Source: Cognatiluteimonas lumbrici (GTDB taxonomy: Bacteria; Pseudomonadota; Gammaproteobacteria; Xanthomonadales; Xanthomonadaceae). From it: a stretch of 64,000 bases of DNA. Below are positions 56,143 through 64,000 of the stretch, piece after piece. The first letter of the stretch is position 1, and every line of letters starts with the position of its first letter. Below the pieces are notes generated by a model, which searched no databases, was not told the origin of the DNA, and worked only from the letters and a program-made list of their open reading frames with translations. Location: NCBI RefSeq assembly GCF_006476065.1, contig NZ_ML636798.1, positions 1,872,207-1,936,206 of the forward strand. The letters are read 5' to 3'. The position numbers were made by a program, and so were the translations under genes.

Positions 56143-58335
56143 ATGAAGACCCCCCGCACCCTGCTGGTCCTCGCCCTGGTGGCCCCGCTGGCCTTGCTCG
56201 CACGCCCACAGGCGGCGACCTCGCAGGCCGGCGAGTCGCTTGGGCAGGGCCCCACCGCCGACCAGGTCACCACCGCCAAGCTGGTCTACGGACTGCTCTC
56301 GGACAGCCGCTACGCCTACCGGCCGCAGCCGCTCGACGACGCGCTCTCGGCCGACATCTTCGACCGCTACCTCGAGGCGCTCGACCCCGGCCGCATGCTG
56401 TTCACGGCCGCGGACGTGGAGCGCTTCGCGCGCTACCGCACGGCGCTGGACGACGCCATCAAGTCCGGCAAGCTCGAGCCCGCGTACGCGATGTTCGCGC
56501 TGTACCAGCAACGCATGAACGAGCGTTCCGCCTACGCGCGAAAGCTGCTCGGGCAGGACATCTTCGACTTCACCGGCGACGACCGCTGGCACTACGACCG
56601 CGAGGACGTGCCGTGGGCCAAGTCGGCGGCGGAGCTCGACAAGGCGTGGCGGCAGTCGGTGCGCAACGACTGGCTGCGCCTGAAGCTCGCCGGCAAGGAG
56701 CCGGCCGAGATCCGCAAGACGCTGGACAAGCGCTACGCCAACATGGCCGAGAATGCGAACGAGCTCGACGCCACCGACGCGTTCACCAGCTTCATCAACG
56801 CCTACACCGGCTCGATCGATCCGCACACCGATTACTTCGATCCGCGCAGCGCGGAGCGCTTCAACCAGTCCATGTCGCTGTCGCTCGAGGGCATCGGCGC
56901 GCAGCTGCAGAAGCAGGACGACGTGGTGGTGATCCGCGAGGTGCTGCCGGGCGGCCCGGCGATCAAGAGCGGCCAGCTCGAGGCCGGCGACCGCATCGTC
57001 GGCGTCGGCCAGGGCGACAGCGGGCCGATGGAGGACGTGGTCGGCTGGCGCATCGACGACGTGGTCGCCAAGATCAAGGGACCAAAGGGCACCAAGGTGC
57101 GCCTGGACATCATCCCGCCCGAGGCCGGCATGGACAGCAAGCCCCGGCGCGTGGTGCTGGTGCGCGACAGGATCCGCCTGACCGAGCAGGCCGCCAAGTC
57201 GAAGATCCTCGAGGTGCCGGCGCGCGGCGACCTGCCGGCGCGGCGCATCGGCGTGATCGAGCTGCCCGGCTTCTACCAGGACTTCGCCGGCCGCCGCAGC
57301 AACAAGGCCGACTACGTGTCCGCCACCCGTGACGTCGCCCGCCTGCTGGCGCAGTTCCGCGAGCGCAAGGTGGACGGGGTGGTCATGGACCTGCGCAACA
57401 ACGGCGGCGGCTCGCTGGCAGAGGCGGTGGAACTCACCGGCCTGTTCATCGACCAGGGCCCGGTGGTGCAGGTGCGCGAGTCCGGCGGCCGCGTCAGCGT
57501 CGAGTCCGACCGCGACCCGGGCGTGGCCTGGGACGGCCCGCTGGCGGTGCTGGTCAACCGCGGCTCGGCCTCGGCCTCGGAGATCTTCGCCGGCGCCATC
57601 CAGGACTACGGCCGCGGCCTGGTGGTCGGTGAGCCGACCTTCGGCAAGGGCACGGTGCAGAACCTGGTGGACCTGGACCGCTGGCCCGGCAACGAGGAAA
57701 CCCGCTTCGGTCAGGTCAAGCTGACCATCGCGCAGTTCTTCCTGCCCGGCGGCAGCAGCACCCAGAACAAGGGCGTCATCCCCGACATCACCTTCCCGGT
57801 GAGCGTGGACGCCAGCGAGTTCGGCGAGAGCACCTACGACAACGCGCTGCCGTGGACCCGGATCGCGCCGGTGCCGCACAAGCGCTACGGCAACTTCACC
57901 CCGATGCTGGCGCAGCTCGACGCCCTGCACGATGCGCGCGTGCGCGAGAACAAGGAGTTCCAGTGGTGGGCCGAGGACGTGGCCCGCTTCCGCAGCGAGC
58001 GCGCCAAGGGCTTCGTCTCGCTCAACGAGGCCGAGCGCCGCGCCGAGCGCGACGCCGAGGCCGCGCGCCGCAAGCAGCGCCAGGAGCTGCGCAAGGAGCT
58101 CGGTCTGAAGCTGGACCCGCTGGCGACCACCGTGCTCGACGACGGCCTCCAGGCCAACGAGCGCAACGTGGTCGAGGACGCGGCGCGCGAGAAGGCCGCC
58201 GAGGACCGCCCGGACCCGCTGCTGCGCGAGGCCGCGGCGATCCTGGCCGACGCCACCGCGCTGCTGGTCGAGGACCAGAAACTGGCCGCGCAAGTTCTGA
58301 CCGAGACCGGCCGCGCGACGCACTGGGCGGAGTAG
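56143..58335 (+). CDS. prc: Carboxy-terminal processing protease Prc (Tsp)
   Basis: 730 residues. The signal peptide is followed by an N-terminal helical domain (about 35-240), a PDZ domain (about 245-330 with 'GIGAQLQ'), the S41 catalytic core with serine cluster 'GSASASE' and Lys in 'TFGKGTVQ', and a long C-terminal domain. Prc degrades tagged or misfolded periplasmic proteins and trims PBP3 and lipoproteins. Length is somewhat over E. coli Prc (682). Stands alone after lipA, before a divergently unrelated EamA gene in the same direction. Confidence 0.92.
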   Translation: MKTPRTLLVLALVAPLALLARPQAATSQAGESLGQGPTADQVTTAKLVYGLLSDSRYAYRPQPLDDALSADIFDRYLEALDPGRMLFTAADVERFARYRTALDDAIKSGKLEPAYAMFALYQQRMNERSAYARKLLGQDIFDFTGDDRWHYDREDVPWAKSAAELDKAWRQSVRNDWLRLKLAGKEPAEIRKTLDKRYANMAENANELDATDAFTSFINAYTGSIDPHTDYFDPRSAERFNQSMSLSLEGIGAQLQKQDDVVVIREVLPGGPAIKSGQLEAGDRIVGVGQGDSGPMEDVVGWRIDDVVAKIKGPKGTKVRLDIIPPEAGMDSKPRRVVLVRDRIRLTEQAAKSKILEVPARGDLPARRIGVIELPGFYQDFAGRRSNKADYVSATRDVARLLAQFRERKVDGVVMDLRNNGGGSLAEAVELTGLFIDQGPVVQVRESGGRVSVESDRDPGVAWDGPLAVLVNRGSASASEIFAGAIQDYGRGLVVGEPTFGKGTVQNLVDLDRWPGNEETRFGQVKLTIAQFFLPGGSSTQNKGVIPDITFPVSVDASEFGESTYDNALPWTRIAPVPHKRYGNFTPMLAQLDALHDARVRENKEFQWWAEDVARFRSERAKGFVSLNEAERRAERDAEAARRKQRQELRKELGLKLDPLATTVLDDGLQANERNVVEDAAREKAAEDRPDPLLREAAAILADATALLVEDQKLAAQVLTETGRATHWAE

Positions 58336-58338
58336 AAT
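58333..58338 (+). promoter_or_regulatory. -10 hexamer of the EamA gene
   Basis: TAGAAT overlaps the prc stop and ends 9 bases before the EamA ATG. It would give a very short leader. Confidence 0.3.
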
Positions 58339-58347
58339 CCGCCCACC

Positions 58348-59274
58348 ATGGACTCCCCCGCCTCGACTGCCCGCACGGGCGGCATCGCCGTCGCGATGGC
58401 GCTCGTCGCCGTCTACCTCATCTGGGGGTCCACCTACCTCGGCATCCGTTTCGCGCTGGAAGGCGGCTGGCCGCCGCTGCTGATGGCCGGCATCCGCTTC
58501 ATCGTCGCCGGCGGCGCGTTCTACGCGTTCCTGCGCTGGCGCGGCGTGCCCGCGCCGACCCGCGCGCAATGGCCGACGCTGGTGGCCATGGCGGTCATGC
58601 TGCTGGGCCTGGGCAACGCCCTGGTCTGCGTCGCCGAGCAGACCGTGGACTCCGGGCTCGCGGCGGTGGCGGTCGCCTCCGCGCCGTTGTGGATGGCGCT
58701 GTTCGCGGCGCTGCGCGGCGACCGCCCGACGCGCGTCGAATGGGTGGGCCTGGCGATCGGTTTCGTCGGCGTCGTGTGGCTCAACGCCGGCAGCGCCGCC
58801 CTGGCCGCGTCGAAGACCGGGCTGGTGGCGCTGATGGTGGCGACCGTCGCGTGGGCCTTCGGCTCGATCTGGAGCCGCGGCCGCGACCTGCCGTCGCCGT
58901 TCATGTCCGCGGCCGCGCAGATGCTCGCCGGCGGCATGCTCATCACCGCCGCGGGCTGGGTCCTGGGCGAACGCTTCGACGGCATGCCCACGCTCAAGGG
59001 CACGCTCTCGGTCGCCTACCTGGCCAGCTTCGGCTCGATCGTCGCCTTCAGCGCCTACATCTGGTTGCTGCACAACGTGCGCCCGGCGCTGGCCGGCAGC
59101 TACGCCTACGTCAATCCCGCGATCGCGGTGCTGCTCGGCGCCTGGCTGGCGCGCGAGCGCTTCAGCACCGGCGAACTGGCGGCGATGGGCGTGATCCTGC
59201 TCGGCGTGGTCGCGATCAACCTGGCCAAGGCGCGCAGGCCACGGCCGCCGGTGCCCGCGAAGGCGGGTGCGTGA
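58348..59274 (+). CDS. EamA/DMT-family transporter (YedA-like)
   Basis: 308 residues with ten hydrophobic segments in two EamA repeats. 'VYLIWGSTYLGIRFAL' and 'YAYVNPAIAVLLGAWL' are family blocks. Such inner-membrane transporters export amino acids or metabolites; the substrate is unknown. It is coupled to rarD (GTG overlapping its stop). Confidence 0.85.
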   Translation: MDSPASTARTGGIAVAMALVAVYLIWGSTYLGIRFALEGGWPPLLMAGIRFIVAGGAFYAFLRWRGVPAPTRAQWPTLVAMAVMLLGLGNALVCVAEQTVDSGLAAVAVASAPLWMALFAALRGDRPTRVEWVGLAIGFVGVVWLNAGSAALAASKTGLVALMVATVAWAFGSIWSRGRDLPSPFMSAAAQMLAGGMLITAAGWVLGERFDGMPTLKGTLSVAYLASFGSIVAFSAYIWLLHNVRPALAGSYAYVNPAIAVLLGAWLARERFSTGELAAMGVILLGVVAINLAKARRPRPPVPAKAGA

Positions 59275-60194
59275 GCGCGGCGCGGATCGACCGCCGCGGG
59301 GTCTGGGTCGCCGTCGCCGCCTACGTCATCTGGGGCGTGATGCCGCTGTACTGGCACCTGCTCAAGGCGGTGCCGTCGCTGCAGATCATCATGCACCGCA
59401 TCGTCTGGAGCACGGTGCTGGTCGCGGGCTGGCTCGGCTGGCGCTACGGCCGCGGCTGGATCCGCCAGACGCTGGCGCTCCCGCGCGCGGCCTGGATGCT
59501 GGCGATCAGCGGCATGCTCATCGCGTTCAACTGGGGCCTGTACATCTGGGCGGTCAACGCCGGCCACGTGGTCGAGACCAGCCTGGGCTACTTCATCAAT
59601 CCGCTGATCAACGTGGTGCTGGGCGTGGCGCTGCTGCGCGAGCGGCTCACCCGCATGCAATGGGTCGCGGTCGGCATCGCCACCTGCGGCGTGCTGTGGC
59701 TGACCTTCAACTACGGCAGCTTCCCGTGGATCGCCATCACCCTGGCCTGCACCTTCGCCGCCTACGGGCTGGTGCGCAAGCTGGTGAACGTGCCGCCGGT
59801 GCGCGGCCTCGGCATCGAGAGCCTGTACCTGTTCCTGCCGGCACTCGGGTTGCTGCTGTGGGGTGAGTTCCACGGCCTCGGCGGGTTCGTGCCGCACGGC
59901 GACATCCCCGGCTGGGGCTGGGGCGTCGCCGCGCTGCTGGTCGTCGGCGGCCTGCTGACCGCGCTGCCGCTGATCGGCTTCGCCGACGCGGTGCAGCGCA
60001 TTCCCTATTCGCTGGTCGGCGTGCTGCAGTACATCGCGCCGACCCTGCAGCTGCTGTGCGGCGTGCTGCTGCTCGGCGAGCCATTCGGCAGCGACCGCGC
60101 GATCGGCTTCGGCTTCATCTGGCTGGCGCTCGCGGTGTACGCGGGCGACGGCCTGTGGCGGGCCCGCAAGCCGGTCAACCCGCCGCCCCTGTAG
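59271..60194 (+). CDS. rarD: RarD-type EamA transporter
   Basis: 307 residues, GTG overlapping the upstream EamA stop. Ten membrane segments. 'WGVMPLYWHLLKAVPSLQIIMHRIVWS' and 'ETSLGYFINPLINVVLG' are diagnostic of RarD. Linked in other bacteria with chloramphenicol sensitivity; natural substrate unknown. The TAG stop is the start of a palindromic repeat. Confidence 0.9.
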   Translation: MSAARIDRRGVWVAVAAYVIWGVMPLYWHLLKAVPSLQIIMHRIVWSTVLVAGWLGWRYGRGWIRQTLALPRAAWMLAISGMLIAFNWGLYIWAVNAGHVVETSLGYFINPLINVVLGVALLRERLTRMQWVAVGIATCGVLWLTFNYGSFPWIAITLACTFAAYGLVRKLVNVPPVRGLGIESLYLFLPALGLLLWGEFHGLGGFVPHGDIPGWGWGVAALLVVGGLLTALPLIGFADAVQRIPYSLVGVLQYIAPTLQLLCGVLLLGEPFGSDRAIGFGFIWLALAVYAGDGLWRARKPVNPPPL

Positions 60195-60217
60195 GAGCCG
60201 CCATGGCGGCTCCCACA
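60190..60217. repeat. REP-like element after rarD
   Basis: TGTAGGAGCCGCCATGGCGGCTCCCACA, a near-perfect palindrome. Its TAG is the rarD stop. It lies between convergent rarD and the permease gene and could also act as a bidirectional hairpin, but it has no T tract. Confidence 0.85.
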
Positions 60218-60224
60218 GGAAGCC

Positions 60225-61550
60225 TCAGGCCGCGCGCAGCGCGTCGGTCACCGGCAGGCGCGCGGCGCGCAGGGCGGGGAACAGGCCGCCGACGAAGCCG
60301 ATCGCCAGCGCCCACTTGAGCCCGGTCCACAGCACCGGCAGCGAGACGTCGAACTCGAAGTTGAGCTGGCCGACGCCGCCGGCGATGGTGGAGGCGGTGT
60401 AGCCGTTGAACACGATCCAGGCCAGCAGTCCGCCGAGCAATCCGCCGAGCAGCGCGAGCAGCATCGTCTCAAGCATCACCGCCACCACCACCGGCACGCT
60501 GCGGAAGCCGATCGCGCGCAGGGTCGCGATCTCGCGCATCCGCGAGGCCACGGTGGCGAACATCGTGTTGAGCGCGCCGAACACCGCGCCGATGCCCATG
60601 ATCGCGCCGACGACCATGCCGACCACGCGGATGATCATGGTCATGACCTTCGATTGTTCGGTGAAGTAGTCGAGCGTGGTCTGGGTATCCACGTCCAGGC
60701 GCGGATCGCCGGCCAGCGCCGCCTTGAACGCCTTGAACCCGGAGGCGCGCTCGAGCCTGGCGGTGACCGAACTGCGGGTGCTGCCACGCTCGTAGGTGGA
60801 GGCGACCACGCCGGCGTCGGCCCAGATCTCCGAGTCCAGCGCGTCGCCGGAACGGAACACGCCGACGACGGTCCAGTCCTGGCTGCCGATGTGCAGCGTG
60901 TTGCCCGGCTCCAGCCCCGCGAACTGGCGTTGCGCGCCGACGCCTGCGACCAGTTCCCGGCGGCCGCTCTCGAACTTGCGGCCGGCGACCAGCTCGATGT
61001 TCGGCCGCACCGCCCAGGCGCGCTCGTCGACGCCGCGCAGCTGCACGCTGCCTTCCTCGTCGGGCGCGCCGTCGCGCAACGGCAGGTTGGCCGCCACCAG
61101 CAGCTCGGCCGACGCCAGCGGCCGGCCCTCGTCGTCGCGGGCGATTCCCGGCGCCTGGGTGATGACGTTGATGCTGGCGTTGTCCAGCGTGGACATCACC
61201 TCGGCGGCGGAGGCGCCGCGCATGACCAGCGCGGTGTCCTCGCTGCCGGACTTCTGCAGCGTCTCCCGGTAGCCCTCGGCCATCGCCAGCAGCGCGACCA
61301 GCACCGCGACCACGCCGGCGATGCCGACCACCACCACGGAGGAGGCGCCGATGCGCTGGCGCAGCGTGCTCAGGCCAACCTGGGTGACGGAACTTGCCTG
61401 GCGGCCGCGGCGGGTCAACGCCATCCAGGCGCCGAACAGCACCGCGATCGCCAGCAGCACGTACCACGGCAGCGCCAGCCAGGCGTAGATGCCGGCCACC
61501 ACGACCAGGGCCAGCAACAGGCCGCGGAGGATTCCCTTGATCTTGTTCAT
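60225..61550 (-). CDS. ABC transporter permease, MacB/FtsX type (second permease)
   Basis: 441 residues. An extra N-terminal membrane pair (about 8-45) precedes the MacB-like layout: one segment near 70-95, a periplasmic domain (about 100-270) and three C-terminal segments ending 'VGGLFPALRAARLPVTDALRAA', the FtsX signature. With the other permease, the ATPase and the adaptor it forms a four-gene export unit on the reverse strand. Substrate unknown; drugs, lipoproteins or peptides are all seen in the superfamily. Confidence 0.8.
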   Translation of the reverse strand: MNKIKGILRGLLLALVVVAGIYAWLALPWYVLLAIAVLFGAWMALTRRGRQASSVTQVGLSTLRQRIGASSVVVVGIAGVVAVLVALLAMAEGYRETLQKSGSEDTALVMRGASAAEVMSTLDNASINVITQAPGIARDDEGRPLASAELLVAANLPLRDGAPDEEGSVQLRGVDERAWAVRPNIELVAGRKFESGRRELVAGVGAQRQFAGLEPGNTLHIGSQDWTVVGVFRSGDALDSEIWADAGVVASTYERGSTRSSVTARLERASGFKAFKAALAGDPRLDVDTQTTLDYFTEQSKVMTMIIRVVGMVVGAIMGIGAVFGALNTMFATVASRMREIATLRAIGFRSVPVVVAVMLETMLLALLGGLLGGLLAWIVFNGYTASTIAGGVGQLNFEFDVSLPVLWTGLKWALAIGFVGGLFPALRAARLPVTDALRAA

Positions 61551-61562
61551 GCGCGTGGCTCC

Positions 61563-62729
61563 CTAGCGTCCGGCCAGTGCATCGACGATGTTCAGGCGCA
61601 TGGCGCGCAGCGCCGGCAATGCGCCCACCAGCAACCCGATCGCCACCATCAGCCCGAGTGCGGTCAGCCAGCCCTGCGGCCCCAGCGGCGGCACGGTCAC
61701 CGCGCCCTGCGTGGCCTGGGTGACGCCCGGCCCGAACAGGGTGGACAGGGCCACCCCGATGACGCCGCCGATCAGCACCAGCAGCACCGACTCGGCCAGC
61801 ACCATCGCCAGCACGCTGCGGTCGGAGAAGCCGATGGTCTTGAACACCGCCAGCTCCGGGATGCGCTCGCGCACCGCCTGGGCCATGGTGTTGCCGGTCA
61901 GCAGCACCAGGGTGAAGAACACCGCACCCATGATCGAGCCGACGATCAGGCCGATGTCGGCCATCTGCTTCACCCAGGACTGCGCCGCCGCCTGCTCGGT
62001 CATGGTCTTGGTCTCGTGGTCGGAGTTCACCGACAGCGCATCGATCGCCTTGGCGACGCGGTCGGCCTGGTCGACGTCGGCCACGCGCACCACGTACCAG
62101 CCGACGTCGCCGTCCACGTACGGGGTCGACTCCTCGAAGTACTTGTAGTGCAGCAACAGCATCTGGTCGAACCAGGCCTGCGAGTCCTCGTCGGCCACGC
62201 GGACGGTGCCGACGATGTCGAAGGCCCAGTTCTTGCTGCCGTCCGCGTTCGGGAAGATCGTGGACTGCAGCGGGATCTTCTGCCCGACCTCCCAGCCGAA
62301 GCGCTGCATCAGCTTCTCGCCGACCAGGACGCCGGTGCGGGTGGCGTCGAACCGGGCGCGCTCCGCCGGATCCACCTGCATCTCCGGGAACAGGTCGAGG
62401 TAGTTCGGCGCGACCGCGAAGCTGAAGATCTGGTTGCGCGGGTCCTGGTAGGCCCCGCCGAACCAGTTGGCGTACGAGACGGCACTGACGCCGTCCACCC
62501 GTTCGATCCGCGGCAGCAGCGAGATCGGCAGCGTCTGGATGAACGACAGCCGCGACTGCGTCTGCAGCCGTTGCGCGCCGTTGGCGGTCTGCCCCGCCTG
62601 CGCGAAGCTGCTGCGCACGCCGTCGAGCAGGCCGAACAGCAGGAACGCGGCCAGGATCGAGACCAGGGTCAGGAAGGTGCGGGTCTTGCGCCGGAACAGC
62701 GCCGCCCAGATCAGGTGCATGTACTTCAT
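61563..62729 (-). CDS. ABC transporter permease, MacB/FtsX type (first permease)
   Basis: 388 residues. First membrane segment at about 18-38 after 'FRRKTRTFLTLVSIL', a large periplasmic domain (about 45-270) and three C-terminal segments with 'GALPALRAMRLNIVDALAGR'. It shares the C-terminal motif with the downstream permease but little else, so the two probably form a heterodimer. Twelve bases separate the genes. Confidence 0.82.
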   Translation of the reverse strand: MKYMHLIWAALFRRKTRTFLTLVSILAAFLLFGLLDGVRSSFAQAGQTANGAQRLQTQSRLSFIQTLPISLLPRIERVDGVSAVSYANWFGGAYQDPRNQIFSFAVAPNYLDLFPEMQVDPAERARFDATRTGVLVGEKLMQRFGWEVGQKIPLQSTIFPNADGSKNWAFDIVGTVRVADEDSQAWFDQMLLLHYKYFEESTPYVDGDVGWYVVRVADVDQADRVAKAIDALSVNSDHETKTMTEQAAAQSWVKQMADIGLIVGSIMGAVFFTLVLLTGNTMAQAVRERIPELAVFKTIGFSDRSVLAMVLAESVLLVLIGGVIGVALSTLFGPGVTQATQGAVTVPPLGPQGWLTALGLMVAIGLLVGALPALRAMRLNIVDALAGR

Positions 62730-62757
62730 GTGTCTTGCCCCCGTGTCAGTGGGCGGC

Positions 62758-63447
62758 TCAGGCCGCGTGGACGACCTGTTCGACCAGGGTGCCCTTGTCG
62801 AGGTGCAGGGTGTGGCTGGCGTACTCGGCGGCCTTCGGGTCGTGGGTGACCATCACGATGGTCTTGCCGTGCTCGCGGTTGAGCGTCTGCAGCAGGCCCA
62901 GGATCTCCTCGGCCGACTGGCGGTCGAGGTCGCCGGTGGGCTCGTCGCAGATCAGCAGGGTCGGGTCGGAGACGATCGCGCGCGCGATCGCGACGCGCTG
63001 CTGCTGGCCGCCGGACAGTTCGTTCGGCTTGTGCGACCTGCGGTCGGCCAGCCCGACCAGGGTCAGCGCGATCTCCGCGTTGCGCTTGCGCTGGGCGCCG
63101 GACAGGTTGGTCAGCAGCAGCGGCAGCTCGACGTTGCGCTGCGCGCTCAGCATCGGCATCAGGTTGTAGAACTGGAACACGTAGCCGACGTTCTGGCTGC
63201 GCCAGTGCGCGAGCTGCCCGGCCTTCATGGCGTCGATGCGCTGGCCGTCCACGGAAATCTCGCCGCCGGTCGGGGTGTCGAGCCCGCCGATCAGGTTGAG
63301 CAGCGTGGTCTTGCCCGAGCCGGACGGCCCCATGAGGGCGACGAAGTCGCCGGCGGCGATGTCCAGGTCCAGGCCGTGCAGCACGTCGACCCGCTCCGGG
63401 CCGCGCTGGTAGGTCTTGGTGAGGTTGCGGATGCTGACCAGTGCCAT
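62758..63447 (-). CDS. ABC transporter ATP-binding protein (LolD/MacB class)
   Basis: 229 residues. Walker A 'GPSGSGKTT' (40-48), signature 'LSGGQQQRVAIARA', Walker B 'LLICDEPTGDLD' and the switch His in 'VTHDP'. The class energises FtsX-type permeases for extrusion rather than import. Twenty-eight bases precede the first permease; a REP-like element lies between this gene and the adaptor. Confidence 0.92.
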   Translation of the reverse strand: MALVSIRNLTKTYQRGPERVDVLHGLDLDIAAGDFVALMGPSGSGKTTLLNLIGGLDTPTGGEISVDGQRIDAMKAGQLAHWRSQNVGYVFQFYNLMPMLSAQRNVELPLLLTNLSGAQRKRNAEIALTLVGLADRRSHKPNELSGGQQQRVAIARAIVSDPTLLICDEPTGDLDRQSAEEILGLLQTLNREHGKTIVMVTHDPKAAEYASHTLHLDKGTLVEQVVHAA

Positions 63448-63458
63448 ATGCCTTGTCC

Positions 63459-63484
63459 TGTAGGAGCGGCGCTAGCGCCGCGAT
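63459..63484. repeat. REP-like element between the adaptor and ATPase genes
   Basis: TGTAGGAGCGGCGCTAGCGCCGCGAT. GGCGCTAGCGCC is a perfect palindrome. It lies inside the ABC gene unit without interrupting it. Confidence 0.85.
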
Positions 63485-63495
63485 TCGAGAATCGG

Positions 63496-64000
63496 TTACT
63501 GCGAAACCACCACCCGGCTCCCGTCGGCCAGCGAGGCCGGCGGATCCAGGACCACCTCTTCGCCCGCGGAGAGCCCGGACAGCACCTGCTGCCCGTTGCC
63601 GCCGAGCGCGCGGCCGACCTCGACCTCGCGCAGTTCCACTTCCTCGCCGTCGCCGGCGAGCACGAAGGCGACGTCGCGGCCGTCGCGTTCGGCGATCGCG
63701 CGGGCCGGTGCGCGCACGCCGCGCGGTGCCGCGGCCTGCTCCTGCTCCGGTGGCTTCTCGAGGAAGCTGACCGCGACGCCCATCTCGGGAACGATGCGCT
63801 CGTCGCGCTCGTCAAGCGCGATGCGCACCTTGACCGTGGCCTTGCCGCGGTCGGCGGCGGGGACGATCGCGATCACGTGCGCCGGGATCTTCCAGTCCGG
63901 ATAGGCGTTGAGCGTGGCCTGCACCGGCATCCCCGGCTTGACCCGGCCGATGTACTGCTCGCCGACGTCCACCTCGACCTCGAGCGAATCCATGTCCACG
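63496..64000 (-). CDS. Periplasmic adaptor of the ABC export system (HlyD/MacA type), 5' end outside window
   Basis: About 168 C-terminal residues are visible; the frame stays open to base 64000. 'LEVEVDVGEQYIGRVKPGMPVQATL' is the first beta strand of the membrane-proximal domain, and 'AIVPAADRGKATVKVRIAL' and 'VLSGLSAGEEVVLDPP' are common to MacA and RND adaptors. It should bridge the two permeases to an outer-membrane channel, not encoded here. The gene heads the ATPase-permease-permease unit. Confidence 0.8.
   Translation of the reverse strand, partial: VDMDSLEVEVDVGEQYIGRVKPGMPVQATLNAYPDWKIPAHVIAIVPAADRGKATVKVRIALDERDERIVPEMGVAVSFLEKPPEQEQAAAPRGVRAPARAIAERDGRDVAFVLAGDGEEVELREVEVGRALGGNGQQVLSGLSAGEEVVLDPPASLADGSRVVVSQ

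Overview
The window is a 64 kb chromosomal segment from a high-GC gammaproteobacterium, most likely Xanthomonadaceae (Lysobacteraceae; Lysobacter, Luteimonas or a relative). This rests on the RpoD N-terminus, the orders algZ-algR-hemC, lptM-dapF-DUF484-xerC, hslVU, mreBCD-mrdAB-mltB-rlpA-dacA-ybeD-lipBA, paired S9 peptidases, TonB and DUF5916 proteins, and a small palindromic repeat typical of this clade. That placement is inference from gene content. Coding density is very high, no gap exceeds 300 bases, and I see no phage, insertion sequence, CRISPR array or obvious island.

Layout. 1-5.3 kb: a truncated GT39/ArnT-type sugar transferase converging on a reverse-strand chain of lipid A acyltransferase, two bacterial PH-domain membrane proteins and a GT2 core glycosyltransferase. 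5.3-9.4 kb: dtd, rpoD, an Lpp-like lipoprotein with an L,D-transpeptidase, a CAU tRNA (probably tRNA-Ile2) and a small basic protein. 9.3-14.6 kb: cupin, NRDE/TANGO2 protein, phosphatase-like lipoprotein, GltS, and a catalase/FMN-reductase pair. 14.7-19.2 kb: DedA-rhodanese fusion, a probably Fur-controlled His-rich DUF2946 protein with a TonB receptor, and an Ada-type repair protein/regulator. 19.4-24.2 kb: a His-rich helical lipoprotein with a SufR-like regulator, a carboxylesterase, then algZ-algR-hemC. 24.2-31.8 kb: small outer-membrane protein, WYL regulator, patatin, two prolyl-oligopeptidase-family peptidases and a DUF454 protein. 31.9-36.6 kb: lptM-dapF-DUF484-xerC and hslVU. 36.7-45.0 kb: deaminase, ubiE, DUF5694 and DUF5916 proteins, M1 aminopeptidase, lipoprotein, PfkB kinase. 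45.1-56.1 kb: one long rod-shape, cell-wall and lipoate cluster. 56.1-64 kb: Prc protease, two EamA transporters, and a reverse-strand adaptor/ATPase/two-permease ABC system cut by the right edge.

Most of the window is cell-envelope work: lipid A and LPS, peptidoglycan elongation, lipoproteins and export, interleaved with tetrapyrrole, diaminopimelate, quinone and lipoate synthesis and protein quality control.

Two genome-wide themes stand out. First, many genes have a -10-like hexamer ending exactly 6 nt before the ATG, which would give leaderless mRNAs. Second, a palindromic repeat family (head TGTAGGAG or TGTGGGAG) sits between genes. It supplies the TAG stop codon of four upstream genes, a possible ribosome-binding site and start for xerC, and part of the -10 of dtd. 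The most interesting less-described protein modules are the SufR-like regulator with its His-bearing four-helix lipoprotein, and the DUF5916 barrel carrying a CXXCH motif.
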